A DNA stretch of 64,000 nucleotides from DATAEG01 sp051001975 (lineage in GTDB: Bacteria; Actinomycetota; Actinomycetes; Mycobacteriales; Jatrophihabitantaceae): assembly GCA_051001975.1 (NCBI GenBank), contig JBPCMU010000129.1, positions 1 through 64,000 on the forward strand, written 5' to 3'. Positions 42,893-51,688 of this stretch are shown here, one piece after another. Position numbers and translations under genes: made by a program. The notes beneath the pieces are model-generated. The model was not told where the DNA came from. It saw only the letters and a program-made list of their open reading frames with translations, and made no database searches. The stretch's first letter is position 1. Each line of letters begins with the position of its first letter.

Positions 42893-43849
42893 TCAGAGTG
42901 CGGCGTGCATGCGCACCGCACCGACCGGCTCGCCGCCGCCCAGAACCGGCTGCTCGGCGAGTTCGTCCAGAATCGCGCCGGTCGCGCCGAGCCGCCGCAA
43001 TGCAGCAACGGCGACCCGGTCCGCTGCGCGCGGCGCGCCGTCGTCGATCTTGACCGCGAGCGCACCGCCGTCGGCCAGCGCGACCGCGTACACGCCCTCG
43101 GCGCCGGCCTTCACTATCGCTCCGGGGATGCCGGCCATCAGCCGCGAGCCGGATTGGTGCGTGCCGCCGACCATCGCCGGGAACCGCCGCATCGCGTCGG
43201 CGACGGCGTGCTCCGGACCGGCCGTGGCCGTGCCCAGCCGGGCGAAGGCGCGAGCCAACCCAGTGAGGCTGACCGCGAACAGGGGCGCGCCGCAGCCGTC
43301 GACGCCGACGGCAGCGATCGGTTCGCTGCAGAGTTCCTCGACCGTCGTGCGCAGTTGGCGCTGCAATGGGTGCTCCGGCGACAGGTAACCCGACAGCGGC
43401 CAGTCGTTCACCACGCAGGTGCGCAGCATCGCGGCGTGCTTGCCGCTGCAGTTCATCAGGATGCGGGCCGGCATCCCGCCGCCGATCAGCACGGTGCGCC
43501 GGGCGGCCTCGGCCAGTGGCAGATCGGGTGGGCAGGCCAGGTCGGTCTCGTCCAGGCCACCGTCGGCCAGGATGGCGCGCACCCCGGCGATGTGGAAGGA
43601 CTCACCGTCGTGCGACGCGGCAGCCAACGCCAGGTCGTCGTCGACCAGCGACAGCCCGGCGCGCAGCATGCCGACCGCCTGCAACGGTTTCAAGGACGAG
43701 CGCGGGAAGATCGGAGCGGTGACGTCCCCGATCGACACCAGCGCCGTACCGCCCGGCGCGGTGACCAGAAGGTGCCCACGGTGCAGGCTCTCGACGACAT
43801 CGCTGCGTAGCACCTCGACGAGCACTTCGCCGGACGTCAGTGTGATCAT
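42893..43849 (-). CDS. Asparaginase (Rhizobium-type L-asparaginase II family)
   Basis: A 318-residue member of the AnsA_II family typified by Rhizobium etli asparaginase, unrelated to the E. coli-type enzymes. The conserved blocks are PRSSLKPLQAVGML (about 49-62, SSxK pair), AAASHDGESFH (about 74-84), NCSGKHAAML (about 132-141) and VDGCGAPLFAVSL (about 178-190); the cysteines and serine of these blocks form the zinc-dependent site. It would hydrolyse asparagine to aspartate and ammonia. ATG at 43849 overlaps the prephenate dehydrogenase stop, so both are translated from one message. Confidence 0.87.
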   Translation of the reverse strand: MITLTSGEVLVEVLRSDVVESLHRGHLLVTAPGGTALVSIGDVTAPIFPRSSLKPLQAVGMLRAGLSLVDDDLALAAASHDGESFHIAGVRAILADGGLDETDLACPPDLPLAEAARRTVLIGGGMPARILMNCSGKHAAMLRTCVVNDWPLSGYLSPEHPLQRQLRTTVEELCSEPIAAVGVDGCGAPLFAVSLTGLARAFARLGTATAGPEHAVADAMRRFPAMVGGTHQSGSRLMAGIPGAIVKAGAEGVYAVALADGGALAVKIDDGAPRAADRVAVAALRRLGATGAILDELAEQPVLGGGEPVGAVRMHAAL

Positions 43850-44826
43850 CGCGGCACCATCCCGTGCACGGCCGGGACCGATCCGGCCAGGTCCACCGAG
43901 GTGATCCAGCCGCCGGCCCGACCGTGCTCGAGCAGCGACTCCCGGTCGGCTGGCACGACGACCGGACGGGCGGAGCGGCTCTCCCAGTTCATCCGGGCCT
44001 GATGGCCTTCCCGGGCCAGCGGGAGTACCGAACGTCCGGCCGCCAACGCGTCACGGGTGGTGGCGAGCAGGGAGATGACTTCGTCGAGCGCTGCGGTCAA
44101 CGCCACATTGCCGTCGCACCATGTGGCGACGAGTTCGGGTCGGGTCCGGGCGACCCGGGATCCGGTCGTGTACGAACCGGCGGCGAGAGAGAGCCCGAGT
44201 GGCCCGCCGGACAGACCTGTCAGCGCGAGCACCTCGGCGAGAACGTGCGGCAGCCCGATGACGCGGGCAACGGCGTCGTCCTGCTCGGCTGCGGTTGTCG
44301 GCACCGGATGCGCTCCGAGCTCGCAGACCAGATCGGCGATGCCGAGCCAGGCGTCGAGGTGTGCGACGCCGTGGGGGGCGTCATCATCGGTGAGGGTCAA
44401 CGACCACGGCGCCCCGTCGAACAGCTCGGCGTCAGCTGCGCGCCAGCCGCTGTTCTCGGTACCGGCCAGCGGATGCCCGCCGACGAATCGGGTGCCCGGC
44501 AGCGTCGACTCGACCGCTGCCGCGACAGGGCGCTTCAGCGTGCCGACGTCGGTGAGCACAGTGCGCGGGCCGATGGCCGACGATAGCTCGGCCAGTGCCT
44601 GCGGTACCTCGGTCAACGGCATCGCCAGGACAAGCAGGTCGGCGTCGGCGGCGGCTTCGGCGACGGAGCCGGCGATCTCGAAGCCATCCTCGCCCGCCGC
44701 GATCAGCGTCGCCGGGTCGAGGTCGTAACCCCAGCAGTCCCGTCCGGTTGCTCGCACCGCCCGCAGCAGTGAGCCACCGATCAGACCGAGCCCGAGTACA
44801 CCGATCTGACGGAAAGTTGCGGCCAC
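43846..44826 (-). CDS. tyrA: Prephenate dehydrogenase
   Basis: A 326-residue tyrosine-pathway enzyme that converts prephenate to 4-hydroxyphenylpyruvate with NAD(P). The dinucleotide motif is IGVLGLGLIGGSLLRA (about 8-23); TDVGTLKRPV, FVGGHPLAGTENSGW (histidine of the catalytic site) and IGLPHVLAEVLAL follow in the family order. There is no ACT domain. GTG at 44826 is chosen so that the protein opens at the Rossmann strand; a longer frame to 45024 is not credible. It is the first gene of a unit with the asparaginase and is divergent from the tRNA adenosine deaminase-associated gene. Confidence 0.9.
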   Translation of the reverse strand: MAATFRQIGVLGLGLIGGSLLRAVRATGRDCWGYDLDPATLIAAGEDGFEIAGSVAEAAADADLLVLAMPLTEVPQALAELSSAIGPRTVLTDVGTLKRPVAAAVESTLPGTRFVGGHPLAGTENSGWRAADAELFDGAPWSLTLTDDDAPHGVAHLDAWLGIADLVCELGAHPVPTTAAEQDDAVARVIGLPHVLAEVLALTGLSGGPLGLSLAAGSYTTGSRVARTRPELVATWCDGNVALTAALDEVISLLATTRDALAAGRSVLPLAREGHQARMNWESRSARPVVVPADRESLLEHGRAGGWITSVDLAGSVPAVHGMVPR

Positions 44827-44960
44827 TCCGCGGACCCTATCGTTTGGCCCGGCGCGGCTATCCACTACCGATCGGGACGGCTTCGTGTCAGGATCTCGCA
44901 GGTCAGGTGTGCCGGACGGCGCGCCACCGGGTGGCGCGAGGCAGAGCGAGGTCGTGACGA

Positions 44961-45443
44961 ATGGCGCAACGAGGCTTTGCTGTCGCTGCCTATCGCGACG
45001 GGGATCGCTGGGAGTGTGTGGCACTGCCGCCCAGCGTTCTGGAAGATCTCGGCGTGTTGCTCGGCTCCCTGCGGTCGCAGCCGCCAGAGGGCGGGCCGTT
45101 CGTGGTGGCCAACATCGACGACGAGTTCTTCCTCATTGCCCGCGCCCAGGGCGGGCACATCGACCTGCTGCTGTCGGATCTGACCGCGTCGGTCGAGTAT
45201 CCGCTGGCGCAGCAGGTGTTGGAGCGCCTCGGTGAGGAGCCACCGGAGGACGACGAGATGGACGAGGTCTGGCCGCTGGGCGATCTCGACCTGTTCGAGG
45301 ATCTTGGGCTCGGCGAGGAGGAGATGGAGAGCGTCGTGGACGATCTCGACGCTTACGCCGACGAAATGCTCGCCTCGATCATGGAGCGCATCGGGCTCGG
45401 CACCGAGTACAGCGCCGCAGTGTCAGCCGCTGCGTCGCGGTGA
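44961..45443 (+). CDS. tRNA adenosine deaminase-associated protein
   Basis: A 160-residue, strongly acidic protein of a family found in actinobacteria almost always just upstream of tadA. The N-terminal half is beta-rich (GFAVAAYRDGDRWECVALPP) and includes a conserved ANIDDEFFLIAR stretch. The C-terminal half is Glu/Asp-rich and helical (LGDLDLFEDLGLGEEEMESV). Function is not known; the fixed gene order and a GTGA overlap with tadA suggest it aids tRNA editing or its regulation. The ATG start has no clear alternative. Confidence 0.88.
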   Translation: MAQRGFAVAAYRDGDRWECVALPPSVLEDLGVLLGSLRSQPPEGGPFVVANIDDEFFLIARAQGGHIDLLLSDLTASVEYPLAQQVLERLGEEPPEDDEMDEVWPLGDLDLFEDLGLGEEEMESVVDDLDAYADEMLASIMERIGLGTEYSAAVSAAASR

Positions 45444-45913
45444 CCGAGGCCAGCCGGCCCGCCGCCTGGGCGGACTGGATGGACGCCGCGCTCAACCTGG
45501 CCACGCAGTCCGGCTCAGACGTGCCGATCGGCGCGGTTGTCGTCGGATCGGATGGCAGCCTGCTCGCGTCGGCGGTCAACGAGCGCGAGCACGGCGACGA
45601 CCCGACCGCGCATGCCGAAGTGGTTGCCCTACGTCGGGCCGGCGCGGCGAACGGATCATGGCGGTTGTCGGGCTGCACCCTGGTGGTGACGCTGGAGCCG
45701 TGCACGATGTGCGCCGGTGCCGCAGTGCTGGCTCGGGTGGATCGCGTGGTGTTCGGTGCCTGGGACCCGAAGGCGGGTGCGGCTGGCTCGCTGTGGGACG
45801 TGCTGCGCGACCGACGGCTCAATCATCGACCGGAAGTCGTCAGTGGCGTCCGGGAGGTCGAGTGCGGCAAGCTGCTGGCCGACTTCTTCGCCGCGCACCG
45901 GGGTAGTGACTGA
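45440..45913 (+). CDS. tadA: tRNA adenosine(34) deaminase
   Basis: A 157-residue cytidine/deoxycytidylate-deaminase-fold enzyme that converts A34 of tRNA-Arg(ACG) to inosine. Zinc ligands and the catalytic glutamate are in HAEVVAL (about 58-64) and TLEPCTMCAGA (about 84-94). A short loop TFGAWDPK-like segment (VVFGAWDPKAG) is the usual TadA end of the active site. The GTG start overlaps the stop of the associated gene by four bases. A tRNA-Ser gene follows 56 bases later. Confidence 0.93.
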   Translation: MTEASRPAAWADWMDAALNLATQSGSDVPIGAVVVGSDGSLLASAVNEREHGDDPTAHAEVVALRRAGAANGSWRLSGCTLVVTLEPCTMCAGAAVLARVDRVVFGAWDPKAGAAGSLWDVLRDRRLNHRPEVVSGVREVECGKLLADFFAAHRGSD

Positions 45914-45969
45914 CCGCGACGCTCGGCTGGTGGTCGTGGTGCGCGTCGGGGCCAGCTATCCTGTTCGGC

Positions 45970-46057
45970 GGTGGCGTGTCCGAGCGGCCGAAGGAGCGCG
46001 CCTCGAAAGCGCGTGAGGTGAAAGCCTCCGTGGGTTCAAATCCCACCGCCACCGCCA
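45970..46057 (+). tRNA. tRNA-Ser (CGA)
   Basis: Class II tRNA of 88 bases with a long variable arm and an encoded CCA. The acceptor stem GGTGGCG pairs with CGCCACC, the discriminator is G, the anticodon stem is CGCGC/GCGCG and the loop CTCGAAA gives anticodon CGA. The T arm reads GTGGG TTCAAAT CCCAC. Confidence 0.95.
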
Positions 46058-46204
46058 CAAGCCCCGCTCATCGTGTGCGGACAGGCCGGCCCGTCTCGGC
46101 GAGTCATGCAACGTCGTGATTTCACCGCTCTGGGGCGTCTCGCGGGAGTAACAGTTGACGTCGGCTCGTTCCGGCTGTCTGTTCCGGCGAGATACGGTGC
46201 CTCA

Positions 46205-46255
46205 ATGACCGGATCTCGTGCCACCGTCTTCGTGACGCAGCCCGTGGCGCGATGA
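46205..46255 (+). CDS. Possible 16-residue leader peptide before the FtsX-like permease
   Basis: ATG at 46205 opens a frame encoding MTGSRATVFVTQPVAR that stops at 46253-46255, overlapping the permease ATG in the sequence ATGA. A TACGGT (46193-46198) lies 7 bases upstream of the first ATG, a spacing that would suit a leaderless transcript. Translation of this frame could deliver ribosomes to the permease start, which itself lacks a ribosome-binding site. No amino-acid run typical of an attenuator is present. It is part of a longer, less credible frame starting at 46073. Evidence is positional only. Confidence 0.3.
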   Translation: MTGSRATVFVTQPVAR

Positions 46256-49200
46256 GTTCCAGGTTTCTGCCGCTCCGGGCGTTGCGGTACCGGACCGGCC
46301 AGTCGGTTCTGTTGGGCCTGCTCGCCCTGGCTGCCGTGACCGCCTGTGCCGCCGGGCCCATGTACGAGCGTGCGGTGGAGCAAGCCGCGCTGCGGTCGAA
46401 CCTGAACCAGGCCGCGGTCGCTGACCGCGGTGCTCGCATCGACTCGTCGAGTTCGGGGGACGCGGCGAGCTACCTGCCCACCGGCAAGCAGCGCGCATTG
46501 TTCGGCGCCCCGATCAACGGTACCGAGGCGAAGATCGAGGTCGTTGCGCCGAAGTCGCTGCGTACCTTCGAGAACACCGAGCACAACGTCGTGGGCATCG
46601 TTGCCACTCGCACCGACTACTGCGCACACCTGAAAATTGTCCAGGGCAAGTGCCCGACCGGATCGGCCGAGCTCGCCATCAGCTCGTCCTCGGCCAACGC
46701 GTTCAAGTTGAAGCTCGGTGACACCCTGCAGCTCGAGGGCGCCGGGGCGGGCACGTTCACGATCGGCGGGATGTCCGTCGTCGGCGTCTATCAGCCGTTC
46801 GACTCCCAGGACGACTACTGGTTCGATCGCAGCTACTCCTCGGCCGAAGGCATGTATCGCCAGCCGAACGGCGACGCGCCGGACGTGCTGCACCCGGATG
46901 CATTCTTCGTGAGCAGCCAGGCGATCGCCGCGATCCAGCAGCAGTACGAGAGTCAGGTCGGAGCGGGCACTTCGCCGTTCACGTTCGCCACCGATCTCCC
47001 GTTGGACGTGCCGCGAACCAGCGTGGACGACATCGGCGTGCTGCGTGCTGCGTTGGCGGGGATCCAGAATCGGATCGCGAAGGCGCATGCAGTCGGCGAT
47101 CCACAGCGCGGGACGTTGACGACGAATCTGCCGGCTCTGCTGGATACCGCGGACAAGGGCAGGCAGCAGACCCGCATCATCATCCCGACCCTTGCCGCCG
47201 AGCTCGGCCTGGTGATCCTGGTTCTGCTGGGCATGGTGATCGCAGTGGGCGTCGACCAGCGTCGACCCGAACTGGCGCTGGCCCGGCTGCGCGGTCGCGG
47301 CAAACCCGCGGCGGCCCGGTTCTTCATCGGCGAGATCACCGCATTGGTGACGGTTGCACTCATCCCGGGGCTGGCCGTCGCGTGGTTGGTGTGCACCTTG
47401 CTGTGCAAGGCGTTCCTGCCTTCTGGCGTGGTGCCGGAATGGCGCTGGCCGGTGCTGGCGGCGGGCGTTGCAGTGTCCCTGGTCGCACTGCTTGCCGCGG
47501 TGGTGATGGCCCGCCGAGCCGCAGCGCAGCCCATCGGGGACCTCCTGCGCAGCGTTCCGCGGCGGTCCGGCCGCTCCGTCGGACTGCTCGAGGTCGGCGT
47601 GGGCATCGCCGCCCTGGCCGGTGTGGTGGTGGTCTTGACCGGCGGTGACAAGAGCGCGCTGGCCCTGATCACCCCTGGACTCATCGCGATCCTGGCCGGT
47701 CTGGTGTTGAGCCGGATCATCCTGACGATCGCACGGCGAGTCGGGGTGCGGGCGATGTGGACCAATCGGCTGGCCACCGCCGTCTCCGCGTTGCATGTAG
47801 CACGCAGCCCCAACTTCCGGCGCATCGTCACGCTGGTGTGCGTCGCGGTTGCACTGGCCGTCTCCTCAGTCGATCAGTGGAGCGTCGCAGGCACCGAGCG
47901 GCACGCTCGCGCGCAGGCTCAGGTCGGTGCAGCAGTGGTGCTCACGGTGCAGGCTCCCAGCGCCCTCGCCCTCCAAGAGACGGCCAGCACTGCCGACCCG
48001 GGCGGCACGTATGCCATGCCGGTCGTCGTCGAGACGCCCGCGGGTGGGGATACCCCGTTGATGGCCGTCGGCGAGAAGCAGTTTCGGTCGGTCGCCGACT
48101 GGGGGTCGTCGCGGGACACCCCGAGCGCGTCGACTGTCGGCAAGCTGGCACCTATTAACCCGCCGAAGGCGCTGGATGTCGCCGGGTCGCTGGTACAACT
48201 CGCGATCTCCAGCGTGCAGGTCGCCGGCGTCAAGGTGGGGGGCGCGGACACCCCACCGGACCAGCGCCCGCAGGCGGTGTCGCTGCGGCTCTACTTTCGC
48301 CTCCGCGATGGCGTGCTCACGACGACGACCTTGCCGCTGAAGACCATGACCTCCGCGCAGACCGTCACTGCCGTCTTCGGAGGATGCAAGCAGGGTTGCC
48401 AGCTCAGTCGGGTGGAGTTGCTGCGCGCAGCGGGCGACTTCAGCGAGGCCAAGGTGCGGGTTGCACTCGCCGACCTGTCCGTCGGCGAACCCGGGGCGTT
48501 GCAGTCGCTCGCGCTCGGCCGGCCTGCGGACTGGGGCAACGTGAACGCTGACGCCGCAGCCGCCGGGTCGGCCGATCAGATCGCGTTCACCGACTCGGAC
48601 GGTAGCGGGCTGACGTTGGACTCCGACAGCCACGGCTCGTCGGCGCTGCTGCAACACCTCGACATCCCGGTCGCGTTGCCGTGCCTCGTCGCCGGTACGC
48701 CCAGCGGCAACAAGGTGGGCAAGAACGGCCTGGCCATCCACGGCATCGACAACACGTCGGTGTCCTGCGTGCCGGTGGGCAAGCTCGCCTTCGCGCCGCG
48801 GGTCGGCAGGGACGTGGTGGTCGTCGACCTGAGCCTCGCGATCGGTGTCAGCACGGCCGCTCTCACCTCCGCCACCAGCTACCTATGGCTGTCGCAGGAT
48901 GACCCGAAGCGGGAACGGGCACTGCGCGCGACGATGGCGAACAAGGGCCTGTTGCTCGTCAAACGCGAGACGGCGGCACAGTTCCGTGCGCAGTACGACG
49001 ATTCCCCGCCGGCGTGGTCGATCCAGGTGGCCTTGATGACCGCCTGCGCCGCGGCCGTCGTGTCGGCGTTGATGGTGGTGATCGTCGCGTACACCTCGCG
49101 GCGCGGTCGCAGTCGGGACCTGTCCGCGCTGCGCCTGGTAGGCGTGCCGTTGCGGACGGTGCGCCGCGGCGTGATGGGTGAGCAACTGGTCGCGGTCGTA

Positions 49201-49437
49201 CTCGGCTCGGTGATCGGTGCCGTGGTCGGCGTCATCGGCGCGCGGCTGGCGCTGCCTGCTGTCCCGCTGTTCGTCAGATCGGCGTCCTACCCGGAGCCGA
49301 CGCTGGCGACGGCATGGAGCGAGACGGCCGTGGCCGCAGTGGCCGCACTTGTACTGCTCGTCGTTGCCGCGGTGGTGGCCGGCTGGTTGGTGGTGCGGCG
49401 GTTGTCGCCCGATCGACTGCGGGAGGGAGGCCTGTGA
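46252..49437 (+). CDS. FtsX-like ABC permease (large, MacB/LolC-type family)
   Basis: A 1061-residue membrane protein with an N-terminal anchor (about 13-33), a long outside domain (about 40-300), three or four central hydrophobic segments (about 310-500), a second large outside domain (about 545-910) and a last group of four segments (about 920-1055). The two FtsX domains fit the stretches around LVILVLLGMVIAVGV and SALMVVIVAYTSRRGRSR. This mechanotransmission-type permease works with a separate ATPase, and the next two genes encode ATPases. Likely role: export, or resistance to, a lipid, antibiotic or peptide. The ATG has no good ribosome-binding site. The stop overlaps the next start (GTGA). 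Confidence 0.87.
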   Translation: MSSRFLPLRALRYRTGQSVLLGLLALAAVTACAAGPMYERAVEQAALRSNLNQAAVADRGARIDSSSSGDAASYLPTGKQRALFGAPINGTEAKIEVVAPKSLRTFENTEHNVVGIVATRTDYCAHLKIVQGKCPTGSAELAISSSSANAFKLKLGDTLQLEGAGAGTFTIGGMSVVGVYQPFDSQDDYWFDRSYSSAEGMYRQPNGDAPDVLHPDAFFVSSQAIAAIQQQYESQVGAGTSPFTFATDLPLDVPRTSVDDIGVLRAALAGIQNRIAKAHAVGDPQRGTLTTNLPALLDTADKGRQQTRIIIPTLAAELGLVILVLLGMVIAVGVDQRRPELALARLRGRGKPAAARFFIGEITALVTVALIPGLAVAWLVCTLLCKAFLPSGVVPEWRWPVLAAGVAVSLVALLAAVVMARRAAAQPIGDLLRSVPRRSGRSVGLLEVGVGIAALAGVVVVLTGGDKSALALITPGLIAILAGLVLSRIILTIARRVGVRAMWTNRLATAVSALHVARSPNFRRIVTLVCVAVALAVSSVDQWSVAGTERHARAQAQVGAAVVLTVQAPSALALQETASTADPGGTYAMPVVVETPAGGDTPLMAVGEKQFRSVADWGSSRDTPSASTVGKLAPINPPKALDVAGSLVQLAISSVQVAGVKVGGADTPPDQRPQAVSLRLYFRLRDGVLTTTTLPLKTMTSAQTVTAVFGGCKQGCQLSRVELLRAAGDFSEAKVRVALADLSVGEPGALQSLALGRPADWGNVNADAAAAGSADQIAFTDSDGSGLTLDSDSHGSSALLQHLDIPVALPCLVAGTPSGNKVGKNGLAIHGIDNTSVSCVPVGKLAFAPRVGRDVVVVDLSLAIGVSTAALTSATSYLWLSQDDPKRERALRATMANKGLLLVKRETAAQFRAQYDDSPPAWSIQVALMTACAAAVVSALMVVIVAYTSRRGRSRDLSALRLVGVPLRTVRRGVMGEQLVAVVLGSVIGAVVGVIGARLALPAVPLFVRSASYPEPTLATAWSETAVAAVAALVLLVVAAVVAGWLVVRRLSPDRLREGGL

Positions 49438-50288
49438 CCGGGTTGTCGGTTTCTGCGCATGGGTTGGTGCACATCTACCGGCTCGAGGGCAACGACGTTG
49501 TCGCGCTGACCAGTGTCGACCTGCACGTGTCGCCGGGTCAGATGGTCGGCTTGCTCGGGCCGTCGGGTTCGGGCAAGTCCACACTCATCACCTTGCTCGC
49601 CGGCTTGCAGCGGCCCAGTGCCGGCAAGCTGCGCGTCGGCGACCACGACCTGGGCATGCTGGACGATGGGGACCTCGACACCATGCGGGCCACGGAGGTC
49701 GGCACCGTGCTGCAAGGGGCGGTGCGTAACCTGCTCGCCTACGCATCACCCCTCGACAACGTGGCCTTTGCGCAGAGCGCCGCGCGGCGCATCGGGAAGA
49801 AGGACCTCCCGGAGCCAACCGAGGTGCTCGACCTGCTCGGCATGGCCGAGTCGGCCAACCGTTCGTTGGTGGAGCTCACTCCGGGGCAGTTGCAACGGCT
49901 TGCCGTCGCCGTCGGGATGGCTGCGCTGCCTGGGCTGCTGCTCGCCGACGAACCGACCAGCCAGCTCGACCATCAGTACCGCGACGAGGTGCTGAATTCG
50001 ATCCATCGCATCAACCAGGAGATCGGCACCACGGTCATCACCGTGACGCACGACCCGGCGGTGGCCGCCCGGATGCCGCGCACGATCACCATCCGCGATG
50101 GCCGGATCGGTGCCGAGGGCCACGACGGTGAGGAGTTCGCCGTGGTCGGTCGGGACGGGTCGCTGCAGTTGCCGCCGGATGTCCGCGATCTCATGCCGGC
50201 CGGCACCCTTTTGCGGGTGCGCCTGAACGCGGACGGCAGCGTGCTGCTCGATCCGCGTGCCGTCGACACGGAGGAGGTGACCGAGTGA
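49434..50288 (+). CDS. ABC transporter ATP-binding protein with degenerate signature motif
   Basis: A 284-residue ATPase of the MacB/LolD type. Walker A is GPSGSGKST (about 42-50), Walker B LLLADEP (about 168-174) and the switch region ITVTHDP. The signature motif is LTPGQ (about 148-152) instead of LSGGQ, suggesting a partly degenerate second site. The C-terminal 70 residues form an extra beta-rich tail (DGRIGAEGHDGEEFAVVGRD). GTG at 49434 overlaps the permease stop, and its stop overlaps the next ATPase start. It probably dimerises with that second ATPase or serves the permease alone. Confidence 0.88.
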   Translation: MTGLSVSAHGLVHIYRLEGNDVVALTSVDLHVSPGQMVGLLGPSGSGKSTLITLLAGLQRPSAGKLRVGDHDLGMLDDGDLDTMRATEVGTVLQGAVRNLLAYASPLDNVAFAQSAARRIGKKDLPEPTEVLDLLGMAESANRSLVELTPGQLQRLAVAVGMAALPGLLLADEPTSQLDHQYRDEVLNSIHRINQEIGTTVITVTHDPAVAARMPRTITIRDGRIGAEGHDGEEFAVVGRDGSLQLPPDVRDLMPAGTLLRVRLNADGSVLLDPRAVDTEEVTE

Positions 50289-51028
50289 GCGACTCGCCCG
50301 CGCCGCGGCATGCGGCCGAAGGGCCGTCCGCCGCGCCCACTGGCGCCGTGCCGGGCATCCGGGCGGGTTCCGCAGCAACGCTCGAGGCCAGCGGCATCGA
50401 CGTCTGCTACGGCGACGTCTCCGCCGTGCGCAAGGTGAGCATCTCGGTACGCGGCGGCGACCTGGTCGCGGTGACCGGGCCGTCCGGCGCCGGCAAGACG
50501 TCGTTGCTCTGCGCCCTGTCCGGCGTGGTGCACCCGACCGAGGGTGCCGCTTGGATCGACGGGGTCGAGCTCGGCAACCGCGACGAGGCGGTGGCGCGCG
50601 GCATCGTGCTGGTGCCGCAGGGCAACGCGTTGGTACGTATCTTCACGGCAGTGGAGAACGTCGCGGTGCCGCTGGTCAGCCGCAGGTCCAAGAACCGCGA
50701 CGCGAAGGATCGGGCGCACGCCGCACTGGAGCTCGTCGGCCTGGAGGACGCGGGCGACCAGCTTCTCGAGGAACTCTCCGGCGGCCAGCAGCAACGGGTC
50801 GCTGTCGCGCGCGGGCTCGCCGAGCGGGGTCGCTTCCTGCTCGCCGACGAGCCGACCAGCGAGCTGGATGCGAGCAACCGAGAACGCGTGATGGGCCTGC
50901 TGCGGGCCGAGGCCGACCGGGGTGTCGGCGTACTCGTCGCGACGCACGACCCGGAGGCAGCAGCGGTGTGCGACGCAGAACTGCGGTTGGACGAAGGCGT
51001 CGCCGTCTGGGTCCGCGACGATCGCTGA
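50285..51028 (+). CDS. ABC transporter ATP-binding protein
   Basis: A 247-residue ATPase with complete motifs: Walker A GPSGAGKTS (about 65-73), signature LSGGQQQRVAVAR (about 164-176), Walker B FLLADEPTSELD (about 184-195) and VATHDPEA. The first 30 residues are Ala/Pro-rich and outside the fold. It is translationally coupled to the preceding ATPase (GTGA). With one permease and two unlike ATPases, the module resembles heterodimeric exporters in which one ATP site is degenerate. Its end faces the response-regulator gene across a terminator-like inverted repeat. Confidence 0.9.
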   Translation: MSDSPAPRHAAEGPSAAPTGAVPGIRAGSAATLEASGIDVCYGDVSAVRKVSISVRGGDLVAVTGPSGAGKTSLLCALSGVVHPTEGAAWIDGVELGNRDEAVARGIVLVPQGNALVRIFTAVENVAVPLVSRRSKNRDAKDRAHAALELVGLEDAGDQLLEELSGGQQQRVAVARGLAERGRFLLADEPTSELDASNRERVMGLLRAEADRGVGVLVATHDPEAAAVCDAELRLDEGVAVWVRDDR

Positions 51029-51037
51029 TCGATACGG

Positions 51038-51079
51038 TTTTGGCCGCCCAGCTCGGTATTCGACGGCCGCCGGCCAAAA
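51038..51079. terminator. Bidirectional terminator between convergent genes
   Basis: A perfect nine-base inverted repeat, TTTTGGCCG (51038-51046) and CGGCCAAAA (51071-51079), with a 24-base loop. The arms carry T or A runs at their outer ends, so a U tract follows the hairpin on either strand. It lies in the 54-base gap between the stops of the ATPase gene (plus) and the response-regulator gene (minus), where both transcripts need to end. Confidence 0.65.
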
Positions 51080-51082
51080 GCC

Positions 51083-51688
51083 TCAGAGCCAGCCGTTCTC
51101 GCGAGCGGCGAGCACCGCTTCCATCCGGTTGCGGCTGCCGGTCTTGCCGATAGCTGCGGACAGGTAGTTGCGCACGGTGCTCTCCGACAGGAACAACCGG
51201 GCGGAGATCTGCGCCGCACTGGAACCATCTGCGGCGGCCCGGAGTACGTCGGCTTCCCGATCGGTGAGCGGTGACGGCCCGGCGCTGAGCGCGGCCGCGG
51301 CGAGCTCTGGGTCGACGACGGTACCGCCGCCGGCCACCGTACGGATCGCCTGCGCCAGCCCCTCGACCGGTCCGTCCTTGACGAGGAACCCACGAGCCCC
51401 CGCCTCCAGCGCGCGGCGCAGGTATCCGGTCCGCCCGAACGTCGTCACTATGACGACCCCGCACTGCGGCAACGCGCTGCGAAGGTGTGCAGCAGCCTCA
51501 ATGCCGCTCATGCCGGGCAACTCGATGTCCAGCAGCGCGATGTCCGGACGGTGCTCGGTCGCGGCGGGCACGATCTCGTCACCGCGGCTCACCTGCGCAA
51601 CGACCTCGAGGTCGTCCTCCAACCCGAGCAGCACCGCCAGCGCACCACGCATCATCGATTGGTCCTCGGCGAGCAGGACCCGGATCAT
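51083..51688 (-). CDS. LuxR/NarL-family response regulator
   Basis: A 201-residue two-domain regulator. The receiver domain begins MIRVLLAEDQSMMRG; the phosphoacceptor is Asp54 in ALLDIELPGMSG, with the conserved lysine in FLVKDGP. The output domain (about 133-201) has PLTDREADVLRAAADGSSAA and LFLSESTVRNYLSAAIGKTG, the LuxR-type helix-turn-helix. ATG at 51688 overlaps the stop of the histidine kinase (ATGA), so they form one cognate pair. Its neighbour across the terminator is the ABC module, a likely but unproven target. Confidence 0.92.
   Translation of the reverse strand: MIRVLLAEDQSMMRGALAVLLGLEDDLEVVAQVSRGDEIVPAATEHRPDIALLDIELPGMSGIEAAAHLRSALPQCGVVIVTTFGRTGYLRRALEAGARGFLVKDGPVEGLAQAIRTVAGGGTVVDPELAAAALSAGPSPLTDREADVLRAAADGSSAAQISARLFLSESTVRNYLSAAIGKTGSRNRMEAVLAARENGWL

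Noticed and set aside
46073..46255. 60-codon frame upstream of the FtsX-like gene
   Set aside because: The first 44 codons have no credible features or ribosome-binding site; only the last 16 codons, from the ATG at 46205, were kept as a possible leader.
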